DNA of 64,000 bases from Archaeoglobus sp. JdFR-27 (GCA_002011235.1 MTMO01000002.1:1-64000), one strand, 5' to 3'. Counted from the stretch's first letter, positions 49,470-60,559 are shown. Numbers and translations: made by a program. Notes: generated by a model not told the origin, from the letters alone.

Positions 49470-49579
49470 GCCGGGGTGGCAGAGAGGCACTGCGCGAGCC
49501 TGGAGTTGTAAAAACTTAAAGCTCGCCAGATAGCTCGTGTCCCTTCTGGGACGCGTGGGTTCAAGTCCCACCCCCGGCG
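49470..49579 (+). tRNA. tRNA-Ser(GGA) with predicted BHB intron (about 26 nt after position 37)
   Basis: GCCGGGG/CCCCGGC acceptor; D stem GCAG/CTGC; anticodon stem CGAGC/GCTCG; long variable arm GTCCC-TTCT-GGGAC; T arm GTGGG-TTCAAGT-CCCAC; discriminator G; CUGG/CCAG central BHB helix. Confidence 0.8.
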
Positions 49580-49625
49580 TACTAAAAAAGCTGTTTGAAA
49601 CTGTTTTGAGTTATCTGTACTCTAC

Positions 49626-51725
49626 ATGAATTGTTTGAGAATTTTTGACTGGAAGGACAACAAAAAATTGAAAAACTTTTACAATCAAACTTTTGATGTC
49701 ATGGGGGGCTTTAAAAGGTCTATCTGCCAGCTTTGTAAGTGTGATTGTGGAATCCTCGTAGAAATCGAAAATGGAAGAGTCATAGGTATAAAAGGGGATC
49801 CTGAGAATCCCAATAACAGAGGGAGAATATGTATAAGGGGAAAAAATTCTGAGAAGGTTCTGTATCATCCTGAAAGGCTTAAGAAACCCCTTTTGAACGT
49901 TGGCGAAAGAGGAAATCCGAAATGGAAAGAAATAGCCTGGGATGAGGCTTTAAAAATAATAGCTGAAAAACTAACAGAACTCAAAAAGGAAGGTATTGAG
50001 GAGTCCCTTGTATTTCTTTACGGTCCTGCTGCCAGAATAGTTGATGTAAGCATCGTAAGAAGATTTGCCAATGTTTTTGGTACACCAAATGTAACCGGGA
50101 GCTGGTCTTACTGCGTTGGGCCGAAGGTTCTTGCCTCCCAACTAGTATTCGGTTTCCCCTATCCGATAGGAGACTTTGCAAGATCTAAACTTATAGTCTT
50201 GTGGGGTACGAATCCTCTTGTCTCAAGAATCCACAGATATCATGGGATCGTAGAAGATATAATCCGTGCAAAAAATAACGGTGCAAAAATAGTCGTTGTC
50301 GATCCGAGAAAATCTGAGACAGCAAGGATCGCAGACTATCATCTCAAAATTAGGCCTGGAAAGGATATCTACCTAGCACTTGGATTGATCAACTATCTAA
50401 TCGAAAATAACCTGTATGATAGGGAATTCGTTAAAAAACACGTGTCTGGATTCGAAAAACTTACAAAATCAGTAAAGAAGTACTCCATGGATTACACCGA
50501 AGCCAAAACAGACATTCCAGCTAAACTCATCGAAGAGATTGGAGATCTGCTTGGCAGCATTAAACCTGCGAGCATTGACAGGAGGGAAGGTGTATTACAT
50601 AACGTTAACGGTTTCCAAACTACCAGAGCCCTTGCTACACTTGCAGCAATAACAGGAAATGTTGATGTTGAGGGGGGACTTATTTTCAACCCTTCAATTG
50701 AAATAAATGATATTACACTCAAAGAACTTCTCCCAACTCCTGAAAAGATCCCGTTCTGGAAGGAAAGATTTCCCCTCGCTAGAGATTGCAGTGCCTATCT
50801 AAGCGATGTGATTCTCTCTGCAAATCCATATCCAATAAAAGTGCTGATAGTGTTCAAATCGAATCCTGTCCTGACTTTGCCCGACACAAAGAAGTTTGTC
50901 AGGGCGATGAAGAAACTGGAGCTGGTTATGGTTCACGACATATTTCTCACTGCAACTTGCAGGTATGCGGATATAGTTCTACCCGCTTCCACGTTTTTTA
51001 AAAAAGCAGAGATCGATGCCGTTCCTCTGAAAAAATACAGATGGGTCAGAGTAAAGAGAAAGATAGTTGAACCTGTTGGAGGGGCTAAATCTGAAGTTGA
51101 GTTCATAATATCTCTCGCAAGAAAGATGAGGTATCATGATTATTTCCCTTACTCTTCCGAGGATGAAATTCTCAAAGAGCTTTTGAAGGGAACAGAAGTT
51201 GAAAATTATTCACTCGAAGAGCTCGAAAGAGGTGTTTTACTTGAGAATCCTGTTGGAGAAATGAGAAAGAGTAGATTCCTAACACCTTCAGGAAAGATAG
51301 AGTTGTTTTCCGAGATACTAAAGCAAATGGAGATGTATGAACTTATTCCCATAAGTTCGGTGGAAGAGACTCCAGAGTATCCATATGTGCTGATAACGGG
51401 GGCAAGAACCCCATCTTACTACCATTCTCAGTTCAGGAATATCGAGCCGCTTAGAAGGATGAATCCAGAACCATTGGCAGAGATTGGAGAAGGGATTAGC
51501 GAAAAGGAGAGAATATTTGATGGTGAGTTTGTAAACATAAAAACAAAATTTGGAGAACTTGAAATTAAAGCTTCGGTGGTACCGGAGATGCATCCATATA
51601 CTGTCTCAATCCCGCATGGGTGGGAAAATTGTAACGCGAACCTCTTAACGGGTAATGTCTTTGAGCCTTTAACTGGGGCACCCATGTATCGGGCCATTCC
51701 ATGCAGGGTTGAGCGAGTTAGATGA
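49626..51725 (+). CDS. molybdopterin oxidoreductase (DMSO reductase family) with N-terminal Fe-S motif
   Basis: CQLCKCDCGILVEIENGRVIGIKGDPENPNNRGRICIRG; VVDPRKSETARIADYHLKIRPGKDIYLALG; true start may be MGGFKRS. Confidence 0.9.
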   Translation: MNCLRIFDWKDNKKLKNFYNQTFDVMGGFKRSICQLCKCDCGILVEIENGRVIGIKGDPENPNNRGRICIRGKNSEKVLYHPERLKKPLLNVGERGNPKWKEIAWDEALKIIAEKLTELKKEGIEESLVFLYGPAARIVDVSIVRRFANVFGTPNVTGSWSYCVGPKVLASQLVFGFPYPIGDFARSKLIVLWGTNPLVSRIHRYHGIVEDIIRAKNNGAKIVVVDPRKSETARIADYHLKIRPGKDIYLALGLINYLIENNLYDREFVKKHVSGFEKLTKSVKKYSMDYTEAKTDIPAKLIEEIGDLLGSIKPASIDRREGVLHNVNGFQTTRALATLAAITGNVDVEGGLIFNPSIEINDITLKELLPTPEKIPFWKERFPLARDCSAYLSDVILSANPYPIKVLIVFKSNPVLTLPDTKKFVRAMKKLELVMVHDIFLTATCRYADIVLPASTFFKKAEIDAVPLKKYRWVRVKRKIVEPVGGAKSEVEFIISLARKMRYHDYFPYSSEDEILKELLKGTEVENYSLEELERGVLLENPVGEMRKSRFLTPSGKIELFSEILKQMEMYELIPISSVEETPEYPYVLITGARTPSYYHSQFRNIEPLRRMNPEPLAEIGEGISEKERIFDGEFVNIKTKFGELEIKASVVPEMHPYTVSIPHGWENCNANLLTGNVFEPLTGAPMYRAIPCRVERVR

Positions 51726-52051
51726 AAGTAAAATGGCGTAATTATTGTAAATAAGATCTTTACCAAACTAACTTTTAGCCAACCTCTGTAACCTTCTTTT
51801 CTCTAAAAACCAAGAGCAACAACCAAATCTAACCAAAAAGACATCCAGGGCAGCGAACTTGTAAACAGATTTCATAGTATAGTGGTGTAATCTAGTATAA
51901 ATCTTCTCAAACTCATTGATTTAATTAGATTGAAGGCATTAATTTGAAATCCTTCCAACAATTCATCTACAAAAAATTAGAAATGGGAAACTTTTCAGAA
52001 AAGTTAGAAATATTAGAAAAATCTTAAATAATTTTGGTTAGTTACATCGCT

Positions 52052-52291
52052 ATGGTAAAAACATGCCGAATAGCAAGAGTTGAAGCCATATTAAGCGTTG
52101 ACAACAAAGGTCAGATTTTACTGCCAAAGGAATTGAGGGAGAGAGCAAATATTAAAGCTGGAGACAAGCTAGTTTTGGTAACTGGTTGTGATGAGAGAGA
52201 TGAGATATGTTGTTTCATCCTTGTCAAAGCTGAAATTCTGAATGAGAGTGTTAAAGAGGCGATTGGCCCAATGCTGAGAGGAATTTTGTGA
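52052..52291 (+). CDS. AbrB-family DNA-binding protein
   Basis: [35 protein letters not shown]. Confidence 0.85.
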   Translation: MVKTCRIARVEAILSVDNKGQILLPKELRERANIKAGDKLVLVTGCDERDEICCFILVKAEILNESVKEAIGPMLRGIL

Positions 52292-53328
52292 TGGAAAAGC
52301 TATCAACTTTAAACAAATACCTCACTCTGTGGATTTTTCTTGCCATGGTTATGGGGGTTAGTATAGGATATACCTATCCTGATGCTGCTGAAATTATTGG
52401 ATCATTGAGTATTGGTACCACTTCAATTCCAATCGCCATAGGCCTGATATGGATGATGTTTCCTCCTTTAGCAAAAGTCAGATTTGAGGATTTAGGAAAG
52501 ATTACCAAGGCTAAAGGATCAAAAACGATGTTTACTCTTTCAGCAGTCCAAAACTGGATTATAGGGCCACTTTTAATGTTCATTCTCGCTTGGATCTTCC
52601 TTGCTGACTTTCCTGCATACAGGAATGGAATAATAATGGTTGGCCTGGCGAGATGCATAGCTATGGTTATAGTTTGGAATGATCTGGCAGATGGTGATAG
52701 GGAATGGGCAGCGATATTAGTTGCATTAAATTCAATATTTCAAATAGCCTTTTACTCTTTACTCGCCTACGTTTACATAACCCTTGCAACAACGTGGATT
52801 TCTGGAAGCGGGACAGTTGTTGATGTGTCGATCTTTGAAATTGCAAAATCGGTTTTGATCTATTTAGGTATACCGTTCTTTGGCGGAATTGTAACGAGAT
52901 TCTATTTTTTAAAGAAGAAAGGTAAGGAGTGGTATGAAGGAAAGTTTATTCCAAAGCTGAGCCCCACTTCATTAATCGCATTGCTTTTTACAATAGTCGT
53001 GATGTTCTCGCTGAAGGGGGAATACATAGTTTCGATACCGTTTGATGTTGCAAGGATAGCAATACCTCTTATTTTCTACTTTCTAATCATGTTCTTCGTC
53101 TCTTTTGCAATGGGTTACTTTGTAAAGCTTGATTATGGCAAAACCACGAGCTTGGCTTTTACTGCAGCAAGCAACAACTTTGAATTGGCGATAGCGGTTG
53201 CGATCGCAACTTTTGGGTTAGCCTCCAGCGAGGCTTTCGCTGCAGTTATTGGGCCATTGATAGAAGTTCCCGTTTTGATAAGCTTGGTTAACGTAGCTTT
53301 GAAATTTAGGAAACCGTTCGGTTTATAA
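52291..53328 (+). CDS. ACR3-like arsenite efflux family (bile acid:sodium symporter superfamily)
   Basis: [56 protein letters not shown] at 52291 preferred. Confidence 0.88.
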   Translation: MEKLSTLNKYLTLWIFLAMVMGVSIGYTYPDAAEIIGSLSIGTTSIPIAIGLIWMMFPPLAKVRFEDLGKITKAKGSKTMFTLSAVQNWIIGPLLMFILAWIFLADFPAYRNGIIMVGLARCIAMVIVWNDLADGDREWAAILVALNSIFQIAFYSLLAYVYITLATTWISGSGTVVDVSIFEIAKSVLIYLGIPFFGGIVTRFYFLKKKGKEWYEGKFIPKLSPTSLIALLFTIVVMFSLKGEYIVSIPFDVARIAIPLIFYFLIMFFVSFAMGYFVKLDYGKTTSLAFTAASNNFELAIAVAIATFGLASSEAFAAVIGPLIEVPVLISLVNVALKFRKPFGL

Positions 53329-53504
53329 TTATGAGAAGTTTAAGATTTCAGTTATAAAAACAAAGAGCAAGTTCACAACACAAGCTTCTGATTAAATGAG
53401 TTATATACTAATTTAATAAACTATTTATATAACTGAAAAAGTAAATAAGGAGTCTCACCACTACACATAATAAGTAATAAAACAGTAAAAGCTATTTTAA
53501 GTGA

Positions 53505-55475
53505 TTGGTGGTTTTGATGAGAAGGGTTAAAACGGTATGTACCAGAGATTGCTATGATACCTGTTTTCTGGTAGCAGTGATAGATAGCAAGGGAAAAATC
53601 AAATCATTGAAAGGAGAATCTGAAAACCCTATCACCCAAGGATTCCTCTGTCCTAGGGGTGTCAAGGATAATGAACAAATTTACCGTAATAGAGTTCTAT
53701 TTCCTCATTTTAGGTTTGCGAATAAACCAAGTAGAAAATTTAAGAAAGTAACTTGGGATGAGGCTTTGGATTTAGTAGCCGATAAACTTCAAGAAGTATT
53801 AACCAACTATGGATCCGAAGCTGTCTTGCATTTAGAATACGCAGGAAACATGGGGTTGCTAACCTGGTATTTCCCACAAAGAATTTGGAATGCAATTGGA
53901 GCTACAAAAACGGACTACAGCATATGCAGCAAATCTGGGCATGAATCAATTGCATTGCATTATGGTCTAAGTTACGGGATCCTGCCTGAAGACATTCTTA
54001 AGATGAGATTAATTGTGTTTTGGGGTTTTAATGCGGCAATAAGTTCGCAACATTTGTGGGCTCTGACTTTAAAAGCTAAGGAAAATGGTGCTGTTGTTGG
54101 TGTAGTAGACCCAAGAAAAACTGAATCCACTCGAAAAGCAGACATTTGGTTAAATCCCAGACCTGGAAGTGATGTTGTACTAGCATTTGGTGTTATTAGA
54201 TGCATCATAGAGCATGGGTATGCAGATCTGGATTTCATTGATAAATGGACCTTCGGTTATGAATTGCTTAAAAAGGAAATTTTCAAGTGGAGCCCTAAAA
54301 AAGTGGAAGAAGTCACAGGAGTTAAATGGAGCTTAATTGAGGATTTAGGTAGTGCATATGGTGAGCTGAAGCCAAACACAACTATGATCGGGCTCGGATT
54401 TCAAAAAAGCATCTTCGGAGCTGAGTCGGTTAGAGCCGTAGCTTTAATACCTGCTTTGATAGGACTGCATAGAGGATTCTACTATGGTAATAGCAAGGGA
54501 TGGATGGTAGATATACAATATTTAACGGGGAAAAAGCTCTTAAGCAGGAAGCCAAAGGTGGTTAGCCAAGTAGCCTTAGGCAGGTATTTGGAGAGAGGTG
54601 ATTTTAAGTTCATTTATATATACAACATGAATCCTGTTTTAACTCTCCCAGATCAAACGGCCTTTAGAAACGGATTGCTGAGAAAGGATATATTCACGGT
54701 TCTCCATGAATCACACTGGACGGAAACAGCAGATTATGCCGATGTAGTTTTACCCGCCCCAACCTACTTGGAGAAGGACGATATAGTTCTATCCTACAGT
54801 CACCCCTACGTTAGAATCTCGAAAAAAGTAATCAGTCCTTTAGGTGAAAGCAAAGACGAAATCTGGGTGATGAAGAAATTAGCCGAAAAACTGAATTTAA
54901 AAGAAGAATGGATTTTTGAGGATCCTTGGAAAGCTTTAGAGAGAGCTTTTAAAAATACATTAACAAATGGATCGTTTAAAGATCTGGCCGAAGGAGCAAC
55001 GTTAAAGTTAAAATATAGACCATTAAATGAATATCAAACACCAACGAAAAAAATAGAATTCTATTCCAAAAAGGCAGAAGAACTCGGATTGAGTCCACTA
55101 CCGAAGCAATATTTACTGAAATTAAAAGAGGATGAATTCATTCTACTCAATAGTTCAACACTTAAGTATACCCATACACAATTTCAGGAAGTTTACGGAC
55201 CGATTCCACCGATAGTATACATAAACCCGGATGACGCCAAGTTTTTTGGAGTTGAAAATAACGAAGTTATTGAATTATACAATGAACTTGGTAGAACTAG
55301 GATAAGAGCCAAGGTCTCTGCTGACGTTCCAAAAAGAGTTTTATGGTCACCAAAGCAATTTGTTGGATTGTGTGGGAGACCACAAAACATCTTAGTTCCT
55401 TGCCTAACCCAGGAGATTGGTGGTGGTCCAATATTCAACTCTACTATTGTTAGAATTAAGAAATTGAATATCTGA
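53505..55475 (+). CDS. molybdopterin oxidoreductase (DMSO reductase family)
   Basis: CTRDCYDTCFLVAVIDSKGKIKSLKGESENPITQGFLCPRG; VVDPRKTESTRKADIWLNPRPGSD. Confidence 0.9.
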   Translation: MVVLMRRVKTVCTRDCYDTCFLVAVIDSKGKIKSLKGESENPITQGFLCPRGVKDNEQIYRNRVLFPHFRFANKPSRKFKKVTWDEALDLVADKLQEVLTNYGSEAVLHLEYAGNMGLLTWYFPQRIWNAIGATKTDYSICSKSGHESIALHYGLSYGILPEDILKMRLIVFWGFNAAISSQHLWALTLKAKENGAVVGVVDPRKTESTRKADIWLNPRPGSDVVLAFGVIRCIIEHGYADLDFIDKWTFGYELLKKEIFKWSPKKVEEVTGVKWSLIEDLGSAYGELKPNTTMIGLGFQKSIFGAESVRAVALIPALIGLHRGFYYGNSKGWMVDIQYLTGKKLLSRKPKVVSQVALGRYLERGDFKFIYIYNMNPVLTLPDQTAFRNGLLRKDIFTVLHESHWTETADYADVVLPAPTYLEKDDIVLSYSHPYVRISKKVISPLGESKDEIWVMKKLAEKLNLKEEWIFEDPWKALERAFKNTLTNGSFKDLAEGATLKLKYRPLNEYQTPTKKIEFYSKKAEELGLSPLPKQYLLKLKEDEFILLNSSTLKYTHTQFQEVYGPIPPIVYINPDDAKFFGVENNEVIELYNELGRTRIRAKVSADVPKRVLWSPKQFVGLCGRPQNILVPCLTQEIGGGPIFNSTIVRIKKLNI

Positions 55476-55652
55476 AAATATCTGAAAATAGGATTCCAAA
55501 ATTAAAGGTTCAAAAAAGTTCGCCTAAGGCCATCCAGCTATCTAAAAAAGATATCTAAAAAAGAATAACTGGATAGGCACTTTTTTGCTATTTGATCGCT
55601 ATTTACATAAATAACTAAAGAGGAAAAAGAGGAGAAGACCTATTTGATCTGA

Positions 55653-55814
55653 TTAAGTAGAAGGTGTTGAGCAAGTTGTATGAATGAATTTAGTTCCGCA
55701 CTTCACACAAGTGAGTTCGTATCTTTTGACATTTTTTGTGTTAGATAAATTAGTGGAACTGGAGAATCCTTCAGTATCGCCACAATTTGGACATTTTAAA
55801 GGTACACCACACAT
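55653..55814 (-). CDS. small two-CxxC zinc-ribbon protein (53 aa)
   Basis: MCGVPLKCPNCGDTEGFSSSTNLSNTKNVKRYELTCVKCGTKFIHTTCSTPST*, read directly. Confidence 0.6.
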   Translation of the reverse strand: MCGVPLKCPNCGDTEGFSSSTNLSNTKNVKRYELTCVKCGTKFIHTTCSTPST

Positions 55815-56015
55815 AATTTTTTCACTCCTTTTTTAATATGTTTTTTAATCTGAGAATTTAGTTAATGTCTTATATTTTATGATTTGAATCTTGCTCTAAT
55901 GTTCTTCTAAGTCTTCATATTCCAAATTTATTAAAAATCGAAGAAATTTTATTATGATAAAAACTATAAAAAGAAACTAAGAAAATTTTATATCCTTAGT
56001 TAACAAAATATCACC

Positions 56016-56732
56016 ATGGAAGAGGAATCTTCTTCAAAAGATAAGTTTGCTAGATTTGATATGAAGTTTCTCAAGCAAATAGGTATGTTTAAGAGGCCTA
56101 GAAAGTACAAAAATCAGATTTCAGACGAAGAGCTATTGAGGGATCTTGAGAGGTATAAAGGATATGCTTTAAAGCTAGGCTGCGACGATGCAAAAATAGT
56201 CCCAGCATCCATGGTTAAGGTGGATGAGAGGGTTAGGTTGAAATGTAGAATTTCTGTATGTCACCATTACAACAACTGCATAAACTGCCCACCTTATACC
56301 CCTACGGTAGAAGAAATGTCAAGAACAATCTCTCAATACAGATATGCCCTTGTAATAAAAAGGGAAGTTGAACCTAAAGATGATTTCATAGACCCTAAGA
56401 AGGAAGAGGATATAGCCAGGCATTACAGAAAGAACATGGAGATAGTCGGTCTTCTGGAAGCCCAAGCGTTTAGCGATGGTTATTACTTTGCCATGGGTTT
56501 TGCTGGAGGCTCCTGTCAGCATGCTCTTTGTATGATGCAGCCATGCAGTGTTTTAGAAGGAAAGAGGTGTAGGTTCGTATTAAAAGCTCGTCCAGCGATG
56601 GAGGCTGTAGGGATAGATGTCATAGATCTTGCAACGAAATTGGGATGGGAGGTTTATCCGGTTAGAGCCAGACCGATACCTCCCGAAGAGTTTCCATGTG
56701 CGGTAACGTTTGGAATCGTATTCGTGCACTAA
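56016..56732 (+). CDS. DUF2284-like Cys-rich metal-binding protein
   Basis: CRISVCHHYNNCINCPPYTPTVEEM...GGSCQHALCMMQPCSVLEGKRCRFVLKARPAMEAVGID. Confidence 0.85.
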   Translation: MEEESSSKDKFARFDMKFLKQIGMFKRPRKYKNQISDEELLRDLERYKGYALKLGCDDAKIVPASMVKVDERVRLKCRISVCHHYNNCINCPPYTPTVEEMSRTISQYRYALVIKREVEPKDDFIDPKKEEDIARHYRKNMEIVGLLEAQAFSDGYYFAMGFAGGSCQHALCMMQPCSVLEGKRCRFVLKARPAMEAVGIDVIDLATKLGWEVYPVRARPIPPEEFPCAVTFGIVFVH

Positions 56733-56815
56733 GGACTTTTATCGTTAAAATCTAAGTTAGGAGATTTATAATCTGGGAGACTGTACATTTTTTCTTAAGT
56801 GCAAGATAAAAATTT

Positions 56816-57109
56816 TTAATGTTTAAGGTATTGGTTTTCCTCTCTTTTTTCAAACCATTTGCATCTCTTAACAATTGCGTACTTACTTACGCACCAATAA
56901 AACGGCCAGTGAATGATCTTGCAGTAGCCAACAAGATCTGCCGGTGGAAATACAGTCCCAGGAATTATCGGTTTTAGCCATTTACAATCCTTGCATACAT
57001 GCGGGAATTGTTTGATGAACTCCACTTGCTCCAATGTAAGTATAGGTGGTTTTGGACCTGCGTTACTTGGAGTGCTGAATTCTACATTTTTTTTAGTCAT
57101 AACGATCAC
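56816..57109 (-). CDS. Cys-rich small protein (possible Fe-S or Zn), last gene of the amidase/lipoyl/CoA-transferase cluster
   Basis: CKDCKWLKPIIPGTVFPPADLVGYCKIIHWPFYWCVSKYAIVKRCKWFE. Confidence 0.65.
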   Translation of the reverse strand: MIVMTKKNVEFSTPSNAGPKPPILTLEQVEFIKQFPHVCKDCKWLKPIIPGTVFPPADLVGYCKIIHWPFYWCVSKYAIVKRCKWFEKREENQYLKH

Positions 57110-57579
57110 TCTTCCAATTTTGGTCCGTAAATTTGTTTACCTGGATACTTGTCTTTCATCCAGATCTCTATGCTCTTTGTTCTATCTATCCATGCGAACC
57201 TCCTTGCTTCTGCGAATCCTGCTTTTTTAGGTTGATTCGGTTTAGCACGCATGAAATTACCTCTCAGATTCTCATGCGTAGTTCGGGCCTCTCCTGTATA
57301 CGTCTCAGGATCCCTCATAAGACAGTAGAATGGTCTCGTTTTCCCAGGAGTGCCAACCCTAATAGCAATATACCCCTCGCTAGGATTGTCAGCATACAAA
57401 GGTAGAACATCCGGCACCTCATCAACCTCTTTGGGACCATCAACTAGTTCGCCATTTATGAAATTGAAATATGCCACCTTATCACAACCAGCACACTTTA
57501 CGTTTCCTTTCCAGTTCCAGAAATAATAGGGATCGAGGTAGTTTACCCATCCACAGTCGTGTTCCCAGTAATAAACCAT
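57106..57579 (-). CDS. unknown Trp/Tyr-rich protein with a Cys pair
   Basis: YYWEHDCGWVNYLDPYYFWNWKGNVKCAGCDKVAYFNF; 4-bp overlap with the next gene. Confidence 0.65.
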   Translation of the reverse strand: MVYYWEHDCGWVNYLDPYYFWNWKGNVKCAGCDKVAYFNFINGELVDGPKEVDEVPDVLPLYADNPSEGYIAIRVGTPGKTRPFYCLMRDPETYTGEARTTHENLRGNFMRAKPNQPKKAGFAEARRFAWIDRTKSIEIWMKDKYPGKQIYGPKLEE

Positions 57580-57593
57580 TTTTCAACACCCCC

Positions 57594-59024
57594 TCATATA
57601 ACTCCTTTTTCCCACAACTCCTTTAACCTGCTTAAAGGATAGCCAAGGAGTTCGTGATACACTCTAATGTTATCACTACCGATAGGTCTCCATATCCACT
57701 TAGTCCTTGGTGGCGTCTCGCTTAATTTTACCGTAGCCCCGTGGGTTAGTACCTCTCCAAAAATCGGATCCTCAACCCACTTCAAAGTTCCCCGATCCCA
57801 GAAATGTTGACATTCGTAAATATCCTTATCAGTCATAACTGGTACGGCAACTAAACCAGCGTTGTTTAGTATCTCTACAACTTGGTTTCTCGTTTTATCA
57901 GATGCCCATTCTTCAAGAGTCCTGTATATCTCAATCTGTGCCTCAGCCTTCACCCTATCCTTAAATGTTTTGTATTTCTCCCATAAATCTGCTCTGCCTA
58001 TAATATGGCATAATTCTTTAAAATCCTCATCTTGGAAAGCTGAGACCATTACATACCTACTTTCGACGCTTACCTGCGGATTAGGATGTTCGGGATCGTC
58101 GGTCTTACCGGCCATAATAATTCCATGAACACAGAGCAGCGTATCCCAGTTTCCCCATCTCTGTCTCACAACACCAAATCTTCCATAAAGTGGCATAGCA
58201 TAGCCCGTTGCTCTGGTTGAACAACTAATCTGTGATAAATCGATATATGTCCCCTCACCAGTCTTCTTTCTGTAATGAGCTGCAGCAAGCAGCCCAATTG
58301 TACACGTGAGCCCCGAATACCAATCGATAACCCAATTTGTTTGCTTTGCTGGATGTCCTCCGAAGTCTTCATGCCACCCTGTTAGAGCTGCAAGACCACC
58401 ACAAGCTTGTCCCAAGATATCGTAGCTTCCTCCATAGCGTCTCGGGCCATAATTTCCGAAACCACCGAGCCAACAGTAAATAAGCCTAGGATTTACCTCT
58501 TTCAATTGAGGATACCCTATTCCCCATCTGTAAAATGTCCCGGGCCTGTAACATTCTGCTAGACTATCTGAAATCCTAACAAGATCATAATAAAGTTCTC
58601 TTGCTTCGGGATCGTGATAGTCAAGGGTGATAAAGTATTTATTGCTATTTGCATGTAAATAACCCAAACCAGTTCCCGTCATTGGTCTATGATCACTTTC
58701 CGGCCAGAGGTACGCCTCGTTGAATGGCGATGTATGTCGCATGGGATCACCTAACCTTGGAAGTTCAACTTTTATAACCTCAGCACCATATTCTGCAAGC
58801 GTTGCTCCAACGTGTGGACTCAAAATGTACATGGTAGAGGAAATATGTCTCCACCCCTTTAGTGCTTCAGACTTCTCAAAAATTTTGTTAGGATCGAAAA
58901 CCTTTCTGCAGTATTCTTCAAATGGAATTTTTTCTAGATCCTCTCCAGTTTCAGGATCTTTTTCAAATGGTGGATTGAAACTCCAATTTTTCATTGGCTC
59001 AAGACTCCAAATTTTTTTCTCCAT
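57594..59024 (-). CDS. family III CoA-transferase (CaiB/BaiF)
   Basis: [44 protein letters not shown]. Confidence 0.9.
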   Translation of the reverse strand: MEKKIWSLEPMKNWSFNPPFEKDPETGEDLEKIPFEEYCRKVFDPNKIFEKSEALKGWRHISSTMYILSPHVGATLAEYGAEVIKVELPRLGDPMRHTSPFNEAYLWPESDHRPMTGTGLGYLHANSNKYFITLDYHDPEARELYYDLVRISDSLAECYRPGTFYRWGIGYPQLKEVNPRLIYCWLGGFGNYGPRRYGGSYDILGQACGGLAALTGWHEDFGGHPAKQTNWVIDWYSGLTCTIGLLAAAHYRKKTGEGTYIDLSQISCSTRATGYAMPLYGRFGVVRQRWGNWDTLLCVHGIIMAGKTDDPEHPNPQVSVESRYVMVSAFQDEDFKELCHIIGRADLWEKYKTFKDRVKAEAQIEIYRTLEEWASDKTRNQVVEILNNAGLVAVPVMTDKDIYECQHFWDRGTLKWVEDPIFGEVLTHGATVKLSETPPRTKWIWRPIGSDNIRVYHELLGYPLSRLKELWEKGVI

Positions 59025-60551
59025 CTAATCACCTCTATCACGATACCAAGTTGTAACCCCTTCCATTGCCAATTTCTTCAATTCAGATGGTCCTAAGCCG
59101 AGATACTTTGTGAAAATCTCACCATTGTCAAGACCAAGTGGTCTGCCAAGCCATTTTATCCTGGCAGGAGTTCTGTGTTGGTGGACTAAAGGTGAATTTG
59201 CAATCAAAACCCTACCATAATGTTCATCGTAAACTTCAGTAACATGCCTTCTGTAAACGAAGTGCTCGTATTCAGCTATCTCATCGATCATTAAAACAGG
59301 AGCAGCAGCAACCTCTCTTGAGACCATCTTTTTTTCCGCTTCAGCTCTTGTATTCTTTACAAGCCACTGTGCTGTTATCGTATATGTCTTTATCAAACCC
59401 TCGAGAGCATTTCTTGCAGCCATCTCCTTTAGAAATGGATCTTCAGCGATAAGACGTGCTCCCTCAGGATCCTCCTCTGCTAAAACCTGTAGAATCCTGT
59501 ACCATAATCGATCAGTTTGTCCACCAATCATCATATATCCGTCTTTACATGGATTCCAAGCATATTGGTTCAAACAGGGATCCCAACCTCCGGTTCTTGC
59601 TTTTATACTTCCATCATATCCGTACCATCCGATATTAAAATCGTTAACTTCCATGTAAGCCTCACTGGATGTTGCTTCAATAAATTGTCCTTTGTTACTG
59701 ACATTTTCCCTGTAATAAAGAGCGGCAAGTATCGCTACTGTTGCATGAACTCCTGCAACTATGTCTGCCGTCCATTCTCCGGCCCTTGTTGGATTGCCAC
59801 CATATTCTCTCGGGAGTAAATCAGCTGGGAAGCCCGTTGAATGTACAAATTCACTACAGCAAAGGCCAATGGGGTCAAGCATCCATTGTCCATGTTTTGA
59901 AGTTCTGTCTTTCATGGACCCCCACTGGCCTAGTTGTCCGAACCAACAGTAAATTATCCTCGGATTTATTTTGCTTAGTTGTCTGTATCCGATCCCCCAT
60001 TCGTCAAAGATTTCAGGTGGGTAGTTTTCGAGTACAATATCGGCTTGGTTTGCGAGCTTTTTGAAGAGTTCACGACCTTTTGGATGTTCTAAATTAAGAG
60101 TTATTGAATATTTGTTTCTTTGTTCATGAATAAAAGTTGGACTGACTTTTTCGCCTGTATAGATATCTTCAAAAGCGTACTCCTCTCTACCAAATGGATA
60201 TAGGTGCCTTTGAGGGTCTCCATCCAGGGGTTCAACCTTAACAACTGTTGCTCCAAGTTCGCTGAGATAAGACCCACATATAGCTCCTGAGAGGCTCCAT
60301 ATCGTACAATCAATAACAAACAGACCATCTAGAGCCCAAGGTTTACCAATAGCTTTTTCCCAACTTATGTTTTCTTCTATAAATTCGCCGTATTTTCCAT
60401 CTGGATCTCTTGGATCTTTGACCCATGGAGCATAAATTTCTTCTTTGCTTCTCGGCTTAGTAATGGGCCATGGCCGTGGAATCAGAGTGTCGTCGATATT
60501 ATTAATTTCTAAATCCAGATATTTGTCCTTTTTTTGCTCATTCATACACAC
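59025..60551 (-). CDS. family III CoA-transferase (CaiB/BaiF), second paralogue
   Basis: GSYLSELGATVVKVEPLDGDPQRHLYPF; LEHPKGRELFKKLANQADIVLENYPPEIFDEWGIGY. Confidence 0.9.
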   Translation of the reverse strand: MCMNEQKKDKYLDLEINNIDDTLIPRPWPITKPRSKEEIYAPWVKDPRDPDGKYGEFIEENISWEKAIGKPWALDGLFVIDCTIWSLSGAICGSYLSELGATVVKVEPLDGDPQRHLYPFGREEYAFEDIYTGEKVSPTFIHEQRNKYSITLNLEHPKGRELFKKLANQADIVLENYPPEIFDEWGIGYRQLSKINPRIIYCWFGQLGQWGSMKDRTSKHGQWMLDPIGLCCSEFVHSTGFPADLLPREYGGNPTRAGEWTADIVAGVHATVAILAALYYRENVSNKGQFIEATSSEAYMEVNDFNIGWYGYDGSIKARTGGWDPCLNQYAWNPCKDGYMMIGGQTDRLWYRILQVLAEEDPEGARLIAEDPFLKEMAARNALEGLIKTYTITAQWLVKNTRAEAEKKMVSREVAAAPVLMIDEIAEYEHFVYRRHVTEVYDEHYGRVLIANSPLVHQHRTPARIKWLGRPLGLDNGEIFTKYLGLGPSELKKLAMEGVTTWYRDRGD

Positions 60552-60559
60552 ATCCTCCT

